64,000 nucleotides of DNA from Exiguobacterium sp. J17977 (GCF_018616375.1 NZ_JAEQBB010000002.1:248001-312000), one strand, 5' to 3'. Counted from the first letter of the stretch, positions 16,100 through 23,739 are shown. The notes: generated by a model not told the origin, from the letters alone. Program-made: numbers and translations.

Positions 16100-16826
16100 C
16101 TACCTCACCTCTTCCGCGTTGTGTAAAGTCGAGGACGAACGGGTCCGTACTCGCTCTGATTTCATCCGGAGTACCGATGACGACCAATTCGCCATCACGC
16201 ATCAACGCGATGCGGTCACCCAACTTCATCGCTTCTTGCATGTCATGGGTCACGAACAGAATCGTCTTCCCGAGCTCATCGTTCAAGCGTTTAATATCGT
16301 CTTGAAGCTGACCGCGGCTAATCGGGTCGAGCGCCGAGAACGGTTCATCCATCAGGATGACTTCCGGGTCGGCTGCGAGCGCCCGGAGAACGCCGACGCG
16401 TTGTTGCTGGCCGCCGGATAGTTCGGTCGGCTTTTTCGCGCGCAAGACCGGGTCGAGCCCCGCAATCTTCATGAGTTCAGTCACCCGGTCCTTCGTCTTC
16501 TGTTTCGGCCATTTCAATAATTCGGGAACAACAGAAATATTTTCCTCGACCGTTAAATGAGGGAATAAGGCAATTTGTTGAAGCACATAGCCAATGTTAC
16601 GTCGCAACTCGTATATATCGAATTGATAAATCTCTTTCCCGTCGATGAGGATTTTTCCATCTGTATGGTCAATCAGTCGATTCACCATCTTCATCGTCGT
16701 CGTCTTCCCGCACCCCGATGGTCCGATTAAGACAAAAATCTCTCCTTTACGTACTGTCAAATCCAAGTCTCTGACGGCTAGCGTCCCGTCTTCGTAGCGC
16801 TTGGATACATTTTGAAATTCTATCAA
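16092..16826 (-). CDS. ABC transporter ATPase, betaine/choline/ergothioneine type
   Basis: Energises the fused permease encoded downstream. The 244 residues contain Walker A GPSGCGKTT, the Q-loop VLQQIALFPHLTV, the signature LSGGQQQR, Walker B VILMDEPFSALDP and the H-loop VTHDMQEA. It lacks the C-terminal CBS domains of OpuCA-type osmosensing ATPases; it ends 20-30 residues after the core, with FVLDFTQRGRGEVDA. The start is TTG at 16826, with GGAGGGG about 6 bases upstream. It is first in a three-gene operon. Confidence 0.9.
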   Translation of the reverse strand: MIEFQNVSKRYEDGTLAVRDLDLTVRKGEIFVLIGPSGCGKTTTMKMVNRLIDHTDGKILIDGKEIYQFDIYELRRNIGYVLQQIALFPHLTVEENISVVPELLKWPKQKTKDRVTELMKIAGLDPVLRAKKPTELSGGQQQRVGVLRALAADPEVILMDEPFSALDPISRGQLQDDIKRLNDELGKTILFVTHDMQEAMKLGDRIALMRDGELVVIGTPDEIRASTDPFVLDFTQRGRGEVDA

Positions 16827-16954
16827 CTCTACCCCTCCTCGGCTCGTAACTTTTCATGAAAGTCAGATATTAGTTTGCCCGTTTCCAACGTTTGTTAAAC
16901 AATTGGACGTGCTAATCTGGTGCCTGCATCCACCAGAATCATGAGACAAGACAC

Positions 16955-16983
16955 AAAAAAAAGGTCCTCCTGAAGGAGAACCT
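16955..16983 (-). terminator. Terminator of the 3D-domain gene
   Basis: On the minus strand AGGTTCTCC-TTCA-GGAGGACCT (one T-G wobble) followed by eight T residues, immediately after the stop. The remainder of 16827-16954, upstream of the ABC ATPase, shows no gene and no convincing promoter. Confidence 0.88.
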
Positions 16984-16987
16984 GGTG

Positions 16988-17740
16988 TTATGGAAGTGTA
17001 ATTGTGATGTGACGGCGACCCCAGTTGATAGCCTCGTCTTTCGTATCAACGAGCAAGTCGACGATATTTCCTTTAATGCGTCCACCGGTATCGAGGGCGA
17101 TTGCTTGACCGACACCTTCGATTTGAACGACCGTTCCAAGTGGGATGACGGCTGGATCGACGGCGATGATGCGCATGCCGTTATAGTAAATCGAATCCGT
17201 GACATCATGCCCGGTCGCCGTCAAGACGCGCCCCCCATATGAGCCGTTGTCGGCTGCATCGTTCGTGTACGCCGTCGATTCGGCTTGAATGGAGCGTCCT
17301 GCTGTTGACACCGGAGTTGCGGTTGCCGTCGGCGCGGACTGCTTTTTCGCAGCTACAGCTTGGCGTTTCGCTTCTTCTTGTCGTGCCTGCTCGGCAGCGA
17401 CACGTTTTTCTTCGGCCAAACGTTCTGCTTTGGCTTCACGTTCCGCCTGCTCACGCTCAGCTTTCTCTTCGGCCGCTCGTTTTTCTTCCGCAATCCGTTT
17501 CGCTTCAGCGACACGTTTTTCTTCAGCGATCCGTTTCTGTTCGGCTAGTCGTTTTTCTTGTTCAATCTGTTGTTGACGTTCTTGCTCGATTGCTTTTCGT
17601 TCCAATTCAAGTGGGTTTTGGACAATTTTTTGTTCCGTCCCAATCCCGATTTGGGCGGCATCGGCCGTCGCGGCAAACGCGAACGTTCCAACAGCCATAA
17701 GTAGGAGAGTCATCATATATTTTAAGGAATGCATAATCAA
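16988..17740 (-). CDS. Secreted coiled-coil protein with 3D domain
   Basis: Probable cell-wall enzyme. A signal peptide covers about residues 1-28 (TLLLMAVGTFAFAATADA). Residues ~45-130 are a highly charged Glu/Lys/Arg/Ala coiled coil with repeats of the type AEEKRxAE. The C-terminal 3D (Asp-Asp-Asp) domain, a double-psi barrel related to MltA-type lytic transglycosylases, is seen in AVDPAVIPLGTVVQIEG, ALDTGGRIKGNIVDLLVD. B. subtilis YocH joins LysM repeats to 3D; here a coiled coil replaces LysM. The start is TTG at 17740 with AAAGGTG 8 bases upstream. WalR boxes lie upstream. Confidence 0.88.
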   Translation of the reverse strand: MIMHSLKYMMTLLLMAVGTFAFAATADAAQIGIGTEQKIVQNPLELERKAIEQERQQQIEQEKRLAEQKRIAEEKRVAEAKRIAEEKRAAEEKAEREQAEREAKAERLAEEKRVAAEQARQEEAKRQAVAAKKQSAPTATATPVSTAGRSIQAESTAYTNDAADNGSYGGRVLTATGHDVTDSIYYNGMRIIAVDPAVIPLGTVVQIEGVGQAIALDTGGRIKGNIVDLLVDTKDEAINWGRRHITITLP

Positions 17741-17880
17741 TAGGTCAGCACCTTTCTCGTCATCTAACGAACAGGAGTTAATTTACCATGCCCGTCGGAC
17801 CCCGAGAAGGGATTTTGATGAAGTGAAATATTTCTGACATATCGACTCAATGCCGGTTACAATCTGTAACATTTACAAGA
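17741..17880 (-). promoter_or_regulatory. Long 5' leader of the 3D-domain gene
   Basis: If transcription starts after the -10 at 17881-17886, the mRNA has about a 130-base untranslated leader. It holds a GC-rich patch (17788-17812 region, CCCGTCGG...GAGAAGGG on the plus strand) and several TGTAAC/GTTACA half sites (17856-17877). I do not recognise it as a known riboswitch. Confidence 0.35.
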
Positions 17881-17909
17881 AACATAGCATTACCAAGCGT
17901 TCTCATAAA
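17881..17909 (-). promoter_or_regulatory. Candidate promoter of the 3D-domain gene
   Basis: On the minus strand a weak -35 TTTATG (17909-17904), 17 bases, and an extended -10 TGCTATGTT (-10 hexamer 17886-17881). The weak -35 directly downstream of a WalR box fits an activated promoter. Confidence 0.5.
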
Positions 17910-17911
17910 AA

Positions 17912-17953
17912 ACTACAGATTCGTTACAACATATCGTGTAACAAACCTGTAAT
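17912..17953. promoter_or_regulatory. WalR (YycF) box pair
   Basis: The WalR consensus is TGTWAH-N5-TGTWAH. A perfect match lies on the plus strand at 17937-17953 (TGTAAC-AAACC-TGTAAT). A near match on the minus strand at 17928-17912 (TGTAAC-GAATC-TGTAGT) abuts the -35. Wall hydrolases including YocH are known WalRK targets. Confidence 0.65.
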
Positions 17954-17960
17954 CTGATTG

Positions 17961-18425
17961 TCATTCTGTTTCAGCTTCGGTCGAGCGCAAATCGTGAGGT
18001 CTTACCATGCCCCAAGGTGCCACATCGACGTCGACCTCGAACGACTTCGCCCCTTCGATTGCTGATGTTTCTTCCTCAGCGACACGATACGAACTCATGT
18101 CATCAATATACACTTGGCGATCGTAATAGTTGGCCCGCGTGCCACCGAAGAACGGCCGCGAACTGACCCGGTCGATGGTCGCATAGCCATCGTCGCCCGT
18201 TTTGAACGACACGTATACCGTCCCGGATTCGACATCTTGTCTGCCTTCGAACGAGTCATACTCCAAGTAGACAAAATCTCCAAAGAACGGGTCATACGGT
18301 TCGTATGAGGTCGCTTTGAACGTATACGTCTCCCCGAACCAAGAGACCGCATAGACGAGCAGTATAAACCCGACGGCAATCAACACTTGCACAATCGGCA
18401 CTAACCAAGGCGTCAATCGTTTCAT
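17961..18425 (-). CDS. GDYXXLXY-domain membrane-anchored protein
   Basis: A 154-residue protein with one N-terminal membrane segment (about residues 8-30, PIVQVLIAVGFILLVYAVSW) and an external domain carrying the family signature FFGDFVYLEYD. The function of GDYXXLXY proteins is unknown; they commonly sit beside DUF2157 membrane proteins, as here, where the ATG overlaps the DUF2157 stop by ATGA. AGAGGGGA lies upstream. The two products are probably partners at the membrane (inference from coupling). Confidence 0.82.
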   Translation of the reverse strand: MKRLTPWLVPIVQVLIAVGFILLVYAVSWFGETYTFKATSYEPYDPFFGDFVYLEYDSFEGRQDVESGTVYVSFKTGDDGYATIDRVSSRPFFGGTRANYYDRQVYIDDMSSYRVAEEETSAIEGAKSFEVDVDVAPWGMVRPHDLRSTEAETE

Positions 18426-19603
18426 GTCTGAGCATCCCCTCTCGTACGACTACGGCTGCGCCACCACAAGGCGAGCGACAATGCGAAGACGATCAATGCT
18501 CCGATGAGGAAGAAGAGCGAAATGTCGAGTTTGTCCCAAACGTAGATGAAGTAAATCGTCATTTGAACGAGCAAGAAATAGATGAAAGCGAGCACGATCG
18601 GTTTGCGATTGTGGTCTTGATAGACGAGATAAGCGAGGGCGACCACTTCAAGCAGGATGGCCAGCAAGATGCCCGAATCCTCGAATAATGAGAATGGGAT
18701 GACGGCGAGCAGGCTGACCCACATCAAATCTGGACGTCGGTGCAACAAATAGACGGCGACCAGTACGACCGAGAGAACCGTCGCCTCGATGACCGACGGC
18801 GTTCGTTGCGACAACCACCCTTCCGTCGCATTGATCAAGTAACCGATCGATAGGACGGCTGCGACGAAGAGATACAGATAGTTCCATTGAGCCCGCTCCC
18901 GATACACAAGAAACAAGACATGCAACGCGGCGAGTGCCCATAGCGGCCAAAAGCGGCCTTCATAGTCGACGTACTGACCGATTGTGATCAATAGGCCGTA
19001 GAAGCCGAACCAGGCGAAGATGCGATCGAGCTCGTTGTCCCCATAATGGAACCAGACCCACGTGACGATCAATCCGAACGCAATCAATGTGATGCCGATG
19101 CCTTCAAAACTATTCGTGATGGCCAAAAAGGCAGCGAGTGCGGCCAAAAACGTAAAAATCGGATGTTTGAAAATCAATTTGTGCATGACGGCGACGGCAA
19201 GGAAGAGCCAGAATAAGAACGGAATTTGCGAGGACAGATTATACGTGGTAAAGATGACAATCATCGTGGCGACGAAAAAGGCGACACCTAACAGCCGGAA
19301 CAACGTCACATAGCGTGACGCCTTCACTTGCAGCCGTTCGGCGGTCACATACATCCCGACCATAAACACAAGGAAAATGGCGACTTTCACAAGGTCAGGA
19401 ATCGCTTGCCAATTGGCCGCGACGAAACTGAAGAGACTAAGTGCGAGCAAGATTGATCCAATAATCACAAGAATCGGCGGTTTGTGCTCACGTTTGTCAC
19501 CGACCGCCAATTTCTTATGTTCGTACTCGACCAAGCGCTGACCGGTCACTTCATCTAGTAAACCGGCCTCTTCCCATTCACGAACTTTTTTGTCAATGGA
19601 CAC
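18422..19603 (-). CDS. DUF2157 multi-pass membrane protein
   Basis: After a cytosolic N-terminal segment of about 45 residues (REWEEAGLLDEVTGQRLVEYE, the DUF2157 region) come roughly 11-12 hydrophobic helices to near the end, finishing in a basic tail. No transporter motif is recognised. I prefer the GTG at 19603 because GAAAGGG lies about 9 bases upstream; the ATG three codons earlier abuts that site. It is first in a two-gene operon with the GDYXXLXY protein. Function unknown. Confidence 0.8.
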   Translation of the reverse strand: MSIDKKVREWEEAGLLDEVTGQRLVEYEHKKLAVGDKREHKPPILVIIGSILLALSLFSFVAANWQAIPDLVKVAIFLVFMVGMYVTAERLQVKASRYVTLFRLLGVAFFVATMIVIFTTYNLSSQIPFLFWLFLAVAVMHKLIFKHPIFTFLAALAAFLAITNSFEGIGITLIAFGLIVTWVWFHYGDNELDRIFAWFGFYGLLITIGQYVDYEGRFWPLWALAALHVLFLVYRERAQWNYLYLFVAAVLSIGYLINATEGWLSQRTPSVIEATVLSVVLVAVYLLHRRPDLMWVSLLAVIPFSLFEDSGILLAILLEVVALAYLVYQDHNRKPIVLAFIYFLLVQMTIYFIYVWDKLDISLFFLIGALIVFALSLALWWRSRSRTRGDAQT

Positions 19604-19629
19604 CTGAATCATCCCTTTCGCTTAAAAGG

Positions 19630-19830
19630 TCAGCTGGCGCGTTCGATCAGTTCCAAATCTTTTTTCAGTAAAACTTGCTTCTCAAATTCGAGACCAAGCT
19701 GTTGAAATTCTTCCATGATGGAAACGTCCCCGATGACCGTATTGGTCAATACGGCAGTCACTTCTGCGACCCAACCTTCACGAGTTGACTTGACGATATC
19801 ACCCACAACGAATTCTACAGACACACCCAT
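19630..19830 (-). CDS. DUF2187 family small protein (YkvS-like)
   Basis: A 66-residue protein with a small beta-barrel-like pattern (FVVGDIVKSTREGWVAEVTAVLTNTVIGDVSIM) like the YkvS/DUF2187 family, which resembles KOW-type nucleic-acid-binding folds. Function is unknown. A GGAAGTGA site lies just before the ATG. It precedes the DUF2157 gene by 27 bases on the same strand and may be co-transcribed with it. AT-rich promoter-like sequence fills 19831-19871. Confidence 0.7.
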   Translation of the reverse strand: MGVSVEFVVGDIVKSTREGWVAEVTAVLTNTVIGDVSIMEEFQQLGLEFEKQVLLKKDLELIERAS

Positions 19831-19871
19831 TCACTTCCAATCTTAAATTTGTTTCTATCATTATAACGAAA

Positions 19872-20498
19872 TTATATCGGTTTGAATACGTTTTCTTTAA
19901 GCCGTTTAATAAATTGTGTCAAAATTTTTCCAGTCAATCCCCAAATAATGTAGTCTTCATGTTCATAAAAAGGTTCTCTCATTTTAATTACCCGTTTTTC
20001 ATACGCTTTAGCATTCGCCATCCGGTCAAACGGAATATTTTGATCGGGATTCATCGTCCATTCCATCTCACCGTGGAATGGGTCGAGTAACAAGAGCGTC
20101 TCGACCGGGATGGAGAACAAATGGTCGACTTCGTCGGTGTGACGGACATCGGGGATTGCCGGAATCACTCCGACGAACGGATAAATCAATTGCCGGTGTG
20201 GCGTCGCGAGCGGTTGCAGGCGACCGATTACTTCAATCTCTTCCAGCGCGAGCAACAGCTCCTCACTCGTCTCGCGAACAGCCGCCTCGACCGGAGTCTC
20301 GCCCAAGTCGAGACGGCCGCCCGGGAAAGAGATCTCTCCAGGCTGACGCCGCATCGTGTGGGCGCGCACTTCAAAGATGACATGCCACGCCCCATCGACC
20401 TCGGCCAATGGAATCAACACGGCAGCCGTCTGTTCATAGTTCTCCTCCATCGAGAAACTGTCACGTAATTGTTGTTCCGTGATCCATGATTGTTTCAT
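19872..20498 (-). CDS. CoA-pyrophosphatase-type Nudix hydrolase
   Basis: Probably hydrolyses CoA or oxidised CoA to phosphopantetheine and 3',5'-ADP. The 208 residues hold the CoA-Nudix segment RRQPGEISFPGG directly before the Nudix box (GGRLDLGETPVEAAVRETSE then EL), as in NudL/YeaB enzymes. I chose the ATG at 20498 because GAGGTGG lies 6 bases upstream. It is divergent from a flavin monooxygenase. No metal ligand is missing from the Nudix box. Confidence 0.85.
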   Translation of the reverse strand: MKQSWITEQQLRDSFSMEENYEQTAAVLIPLAEVDGAWHVIFEVRAHTMRRQPGEISFPGGRLDLGETPVEAAVRETSEELLLALEEIEVIGRLQPLATPHRQLIYPFVGVIPAIPDVRHTDEVDHLFSIPVETLLLLDPFHGEMEWTMNPDQNIPFDRMANAKAYEKRVIKMREPFYEHEDYIIWGLTGKILTQFIKRLKENVFKPI

Positions 20499-20572
20499 TC
20501 TTTCCACCTCATTCTCTTTGTTTCTACACTTCCACCATTGTCTCCTCGTTTAAACGCATCAAATGTCGGAAA

Positions 20573-20589
20573 TATCATTATTAATGATA
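20573..20589. repeat. Inverted repeat TATCATTA-T-TAATGATA before the monooxygenase
   Basis: Perfect 8-base arms around one central base, touching the AGGAG ribosome binding site of the monooxygenase. Its position between two divergent genes suits an operator for a local repressor, but no regulator gene is adjacent. Confidence 0.45.
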
Positions 20590-20602
20590 GGAGATGGTAG
20601 AT

Positions 20603-22138
20603 GTGGTGGACAAACAAGTTGATGTATTGATAGTCGGGGCGGGCCCGACCGGACTCACGCTCGCGCTGACGTTGGCCAGATATGGAATCTCTTTTGAAAT
20701 CATCGATCGCAAGACGACGCCGTCGAACAATTCCCGCGCCATCGGGATTCAACCGCGGACGATTGAAGTCTTTTCTCGGCTCGATGTCGCCAAAGAAGTG
20801 CTCGGTCGGGCGCGGACAATCGAGAAAGGAAATCTATATTTCTCAGGGCAATGGACGGCCAAGCTCGAGTTCTCCCGTCTCGTCACGCCCTATCCGTTCG
20901 TGACGTTGCTCCGTCAAAACGAGACCGAGGCGATTCTCGAGGCGGCGTTAAACGAGCATGGGCATTACGTTCAACGCGGTGAATCGCTCGTGTCACTGAC
21001 ACATTACCCGTCCCGCGTGCTCGCGCATCTGGAATCGGACTCAAACCGTACCATCGAGGCCAAGTATGTCGTGGCGGCCGACGGGGCGAACAGCTCGATT
21101 CGACGCATGCTCGCTCTTCCGTTCAGTGGAAAATCGTTCAAGGAATCGTGGGTGCTCGCCGACATGAAAGCCAAATGGAACATTTCACGTGAAGAAGTGC
21201 ATATCTTCTTTTCGGACCGCGGCGTGTTGGAAGTCTTCCCGCTCACGGACGACACGATTCGCATCACCGGCAATCTCGCGAGCGATGAATCGTTCAGCGA
21301 GGCGGAACTGCGTGAGTTGATTGAACAGCGCAGCCATATGGATGTCGAAATCGACGAGGTCGAATGGTTCTCACTGTTCCGGGTCCATAACCGCATGGTC
21401 GACTCGTTCATTCACAATCGCGTCATCCTCATGGGGGACGCCGCCCATATCAATTCACCTGTCGGCGGACAAGGGATGAATACCGGCATCGCCGATTCGT
21501 TCAACCTCGGCTGGAAGCTGTGGCTTCATCTGAAGGCGGGTGCCCCGTTCCGCGTCGTCGATTCGTATCGCGATGAGCGCGAGCATGTGGCCCGAAACGT
21601 GCTACAGACGACGAACGTGGCGACCGAAGTGTTACAGACGACGCTCCCGGTCCTGCTGCCGTTCCAAGCGCTCGGCGCCGACGTCTTCACGCGTGTCAAT
21701 CTCATCAACCAAAAAATCACGGAACGGATTGCCCAGTTACACTTGTCGTATCCCGGACATTCCCGCGTGCCGTTCTTACGCGTCACTGAAGGTAAGATCT
21801 TCCCAGAGATCGAGATTATCCGAACGGACGACGGACTCCGTACGAAGATTTCAGAAGTTGCCGACGGCCGCTTCCAAGTACTCGTGCTCGACGACGATAA
21901 ACGGGACGCGAGTGCGTTGTACGACTATTTGAACGACCATCAATCGTTCTTCCAAATCATCACGCTGTCGAAGACGAGCCGTCCCTTCTTCGATCAAGGT
22001 AACGAGCTCGCGAAATCGCTGTTCATGAAACGCGGCGTCCTCGTCATCCGGCCGGACGGGTATCTGCTCCACAAACAGCGGCACCTTCGCCCGGAATCGC
22101 TACAAGCGACAATGGCAGCTTGGTTGCCGTCCCCATGA
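20603..22138 (+). CDS. FAD-dependent aromatic monooxygenase family protein
   Basis: A group A flavoprotein hydroxylase of about 511 residues. It has the N-terminal Rossmann motif VGAGPTGLTLALTLARYG, the DG motif VVAADGANSSIRRM and the GD motif ILMGDAAHINSPVGGQGMN, followed by a C-terminal thioredoxin-like domain typical of PheA/TfdB and rifampicin-monooxygenase-type enzymes. NADPH and O2 would be co-substrates; the organic substrate is unknown. An AGGAG at 20589-20593 abuts the first in-frame ATG (20594) but is 9 bases from the GTG at 20603, which I prefer. It has its own terminator. Confidence 0.85.
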   Translation: MVDKQVDVLIVGAGPTGLTLALTLARYGISFEIIDRKTTPSNNSRAIGIQPRTIEVFSRLDVAKEVLGRARTIEKGNLYFSGQWTAKLEFSRLVTPYPFVTLLRQNETEAILEAALNEHGHYVQRGESLVSLTHYPSRVLAHLESDSNRTIEAKYVVAADGANSSIRRMLALPFSGKSFKESWVLADMKAKWNISREEVHIFFSDRGVLEVFPLTDDTIRITGNLASDESFSEAELRELIEQRSHMDVEIDEVEWFSLFRVHNRMVDSFIHNRVILMGDAAHINSPVGGQGMNTGIADSFNLGWKLWLHLKAGAPFRVVDSYRDEREHVARNVLQTTNVATEVLQTTLPVLLPFQALGADVFTRVNLINQKITERIAQLHLSYPGHSRVPFLRVTEGKIFPEIEIIRTDDGLRTKISEVADGRFQVLVLDDDKRDASALYDYLNDHQSFFQIITLSKTSRPFFDQGNELAKSLFMKRGVLVIRPDGYLLHKQRHLRPESLQATMAAWLPSP

Positions 22139-22139
22139 C

Positions 22140-22171
22140 AAAAGCTCCGCTCGAAAATGAGCGGAGCTTTT
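22140..22171. terminator. Bidirectional terminator after the monooxygenase
   Basis: AAAAGCTCCGCTC pairs perfectly with GAGCGGAGCTTTT around a 6-base loop, between convergent genes. Confidence 0.92.
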
Positions 22172-22173
22172 GA

Positions 22174-22422
22174 TTACGCTTGGTTATAATAAAGCGTCCC
22201 TGGTTTCGACAGCGTCAAGTCGTAGAATGCCTCGAACGCTTCCATGTCTTCCAACTTGCGAAAATCGACTTTGTCCGTCTCTTCATTCGGGATTGCGACG
22301 ATAATGCCATCATCGGTCTGTTTGATCATCCCGGTCTGTCCATTATGGATGCGGATGTAGAGCACGTGCTTGTCTTCTAGCAGCGTCACGGCTTCGCGAC
22401 GCGATTGAATCGTTGTTTTCAT
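22174..22422 (-). CDS. Hypothetical protein, 82 residues
   Basis: Not recognised. A small soluble protein with a strand-rich first half (HVLYIRIHNGQTGMIKQ, GIIVAIPN) and an acidic helical second half (DFRKLEDMEAFEAFYDL). I chose the ATG at 22422 because GGGGG lies 6 bases upstream; the ATG two codons earlier abuts it. It converges on the monooxygenase terminator and is divergent from the next small gene. A real gene by its site and terminator; role unknown. Confidence 0.7.
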   Translation of the reverse strand: MKTTIQSRREAVTLLEDKHVLYIRIHNGQTGMIKQTDDGIIVAIPNEETDKVDFRKLEDMEAFEAFYDLTLSKPGTLYYNQA

Positions 22423-22464
22423 AGTCATCCCCCACTTTCTTTTGAGTATACCGGTCCATCGTTG

Positions 22465-22493
22465 TTGCTTTCAAGCGGTTGCGCCCTTAAAAT
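22465..22493 (+). promoter_or_regulatory. Sigma-A-like promoter of the 22518 gene
   Basis: TTGCTT (22465-22470), 17 bases, TAAAAT (22488-22493), 24 bases before the TTG start. Confidence 0.55.
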
Positions 22494-22517
22494 TATGTAA
22501 AGAAGGGGTTGAACGCT

Positions 22518-22811
22518 TTGAATTTGGAAACTATTTTAATTATCGTCTTAGGCATCACATTCGTCGTGCTCGTCTCGATCCGCGCCGTCCGCAATTTGCA
22601 GTGGGTCCGCTTCGGTGAGGCGTTCGGTAAACAAGGCGAGGCGCTCCTAGACGACTATACGTATTTGACGGAACAAGGCATCACGTGCCGTGTCGAACAT
22701 GGCTTGCCGACCGGACGGCTGTTCCGCCCGCTCGCCAAAAACTTGGACGATCGGGTCGCCTTGTTCGTCCATCGCAAAGATGAACAGAAGGCTCGACAAT
22801 TATTGAAATAA
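22518..22811 (+). CDS. Single-pass membrane protein with DUF2007-like tail, hypothetical
   Basis: A 97-residue protein with one N-terminal membrane helix (about residues 4-22, ILIIVLGITFVVLVSI) and a basic cytosolic domain. The latter contains TYLTEQGITCRVEHGLPTG and VALFVHRKDEQKARQLL, a pattern like small signal-transduction domains that end in helix KDEQKAR; assignment to a family is weak. The TTG at 22518 is preferred: the earlier TTG abuts the AGGGG site, this one is 9 bases away. Function unknown. Confidence 0.65.
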   Translation: MNLETILIIVLGITFVVLVSIRAVRNLQWVRFGEAFGKQGEALLDDYTYLTEQGITCRVEHGLPTGRLFRPLAKNLDDRVALFVHRKDEQKARQLLK

Positions 22812-22838
22812 AAATGGCGCTGACTCTTCAGCGCCATT
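22811..22838. terminator. Bidirectional terminator
   Basis: AAATGGCGCTGA pairs with TCAGCGCCATTT around CTCT, between the convergent 22518 gene and the NERD-like gene. Confidence 0.92.
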
Positions 22839-22839
22839 T

Positions 22840-23415
22840 TTATTTATGTAGTTGACGTTCCGAGCAATAATAGGCGATCTGTTTAATCGTCGCCTCGGAC
22901 AACAACTCGAGCTTCGTCTTCGTGATGACGTCATCCATCACGTCGAACGTCTCGGCACAGTTCGCTTTAATCCGTTCCACTTTGAGACGCGGTGTCTCCG
23001 GGAATATTAAAAATGACGTGACGGGGACAGCTTGTCCGCATTGCCTCTTCAAGACGCTCCGGACGTGCTTCGTCATCCGCTCAAGTTCTTCCATCGGATG
23101 CGGATAGATGTTTTTCCAACCGAGCGGCGTCTCGAGACGACAATCCCGGTTCGTCATATGGACGGCCGACGTCGTCCGGTTGATGCGGACTAAAAAGACG
23201 CCTTTCGGCCCGACCAACACATAATCGAGCACGTCATCGCCGAGCTGGACGTGTTCAATCATCATCCAATCAAATCGACATGTATGACGAATGATCTCGA
23301 CAATCTCGTCCGTGTACGATTTCGGTGGTGCGATGACTTCTTCTTTCGTGCGGAACAAGCCTTTCGTCTGTCGTTTCTCAGGTTCTTTCTTGACGGCCGT
23401 CAATACTTGTAACAT
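22840..23415 (-). CDS. NERD-like protein with altered active-site positions
   Basis: A 191-residue protein whose middle part (about 60-90: DDVLDYVLVGPKGVFLVRIN) aligns with the NERD nuclease-related core, normally D-x-V-V-V-...-GVFVIExK. The Glu and Lys of the ExK motif appear as Arg and Asn here, so nuclease activity is doubtful. The rest is helical and basic. I chose the ATG at 23415 because AGGAGGTG lies 8 bases upstream; a GTG three codons earlier is inside that site. It follows gpsB by 18 bases on the same strand. Family placement is by pattern only. Confidence 0.6.
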   Translation of the reverse strand: MLQVLTAVKKEPEKRQTKGLFRTKEEVIAPPKSYTDEIVEIIRHTCRFDWMMIEHVQLGDDVLDYVLVGPKGVFLVRINRTTSAVHMTNRDCRLETPLGWKNIYPHPMEELERMTKHVRSVLKRQCGQAVPVTSFLIFPETPRLKVERIKANCAETFDVMDDVITKTKLELLSEATIKQIAYYCSERQLHK

Positions 23416-23433
23416 CTTCTCCACCTCCTCCCT

Positions 23434-23733
23434 TTATTCGCTTGGACCGACCTGTTTTCCAAAGACGGCCTTTTCTAAATTCGAGATGCGACGCAACATG
23501 TCATAGTTCGATGCGACAGGCTGGGCCGGTTTGACCGGTTCTGCTACTTGTTCATTCGAACCGCGACGGAGCGACTCGTTCTCTTGACGCAACCGTTCGA
23601 TTTCTTTCGTCATCTTCTCGTAATCGCGGATGACGACGTCCAAAAACTGGTCGACTTCTTCTTGTGAGTAGCCACGGAGGGCGGTCTTGAATTCTTGTTT
23701 ATAAATGGCTTCAGCTGTTAGTTCGGTCTGCAT
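23434..23733 (-). CDS. gpsB: Cell division protein GpsB
   Basis: A 99-residue DivIVA-like adaptor that shuttles the class A penicillin-binding protein PBP1 between side wall and septum. The N-terminal membrane-binding coiled coil is clear (ALRGYSQEEVDQFLDVVIRDYE), followed by heptads (IERLRQENESLRRG), a Pro-rich linker and the C-terminal oligomerisation helix (YDMLRRISNLEKAVFG). GGGAGTGA precedes the ATG. It lies just after ypsA as in B. subtilis, and its partner ponA is encoded 5 kb away in this window. Confidence 0.96.
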   Translation of the reverse strand: MQTELTAEAIYKQEFKTALRGYSQEEVDQFLDVVIRDYEKMTKEIERLRQENESLRRGSNEQVAEPVKPAQPVASNYDMLRRISNLEKAVFGKQVGPSE

Positions 23734-23739
23734 GATTTT

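Noticed and set aside
17741-17880. c-di-AMP (ydaO) riboswitch before the 3D-domain gene
   Set aside because: The gene type fits, but I could not find the conserved core sequences in order; the leader is reported only as unexplained.
23416-23433. RNase P RNA, which follows gpsB in B. subtilis
   Set aside because: Only 18 bases separate gpsB from the next gene; no RNase P RNA sequence is present there.
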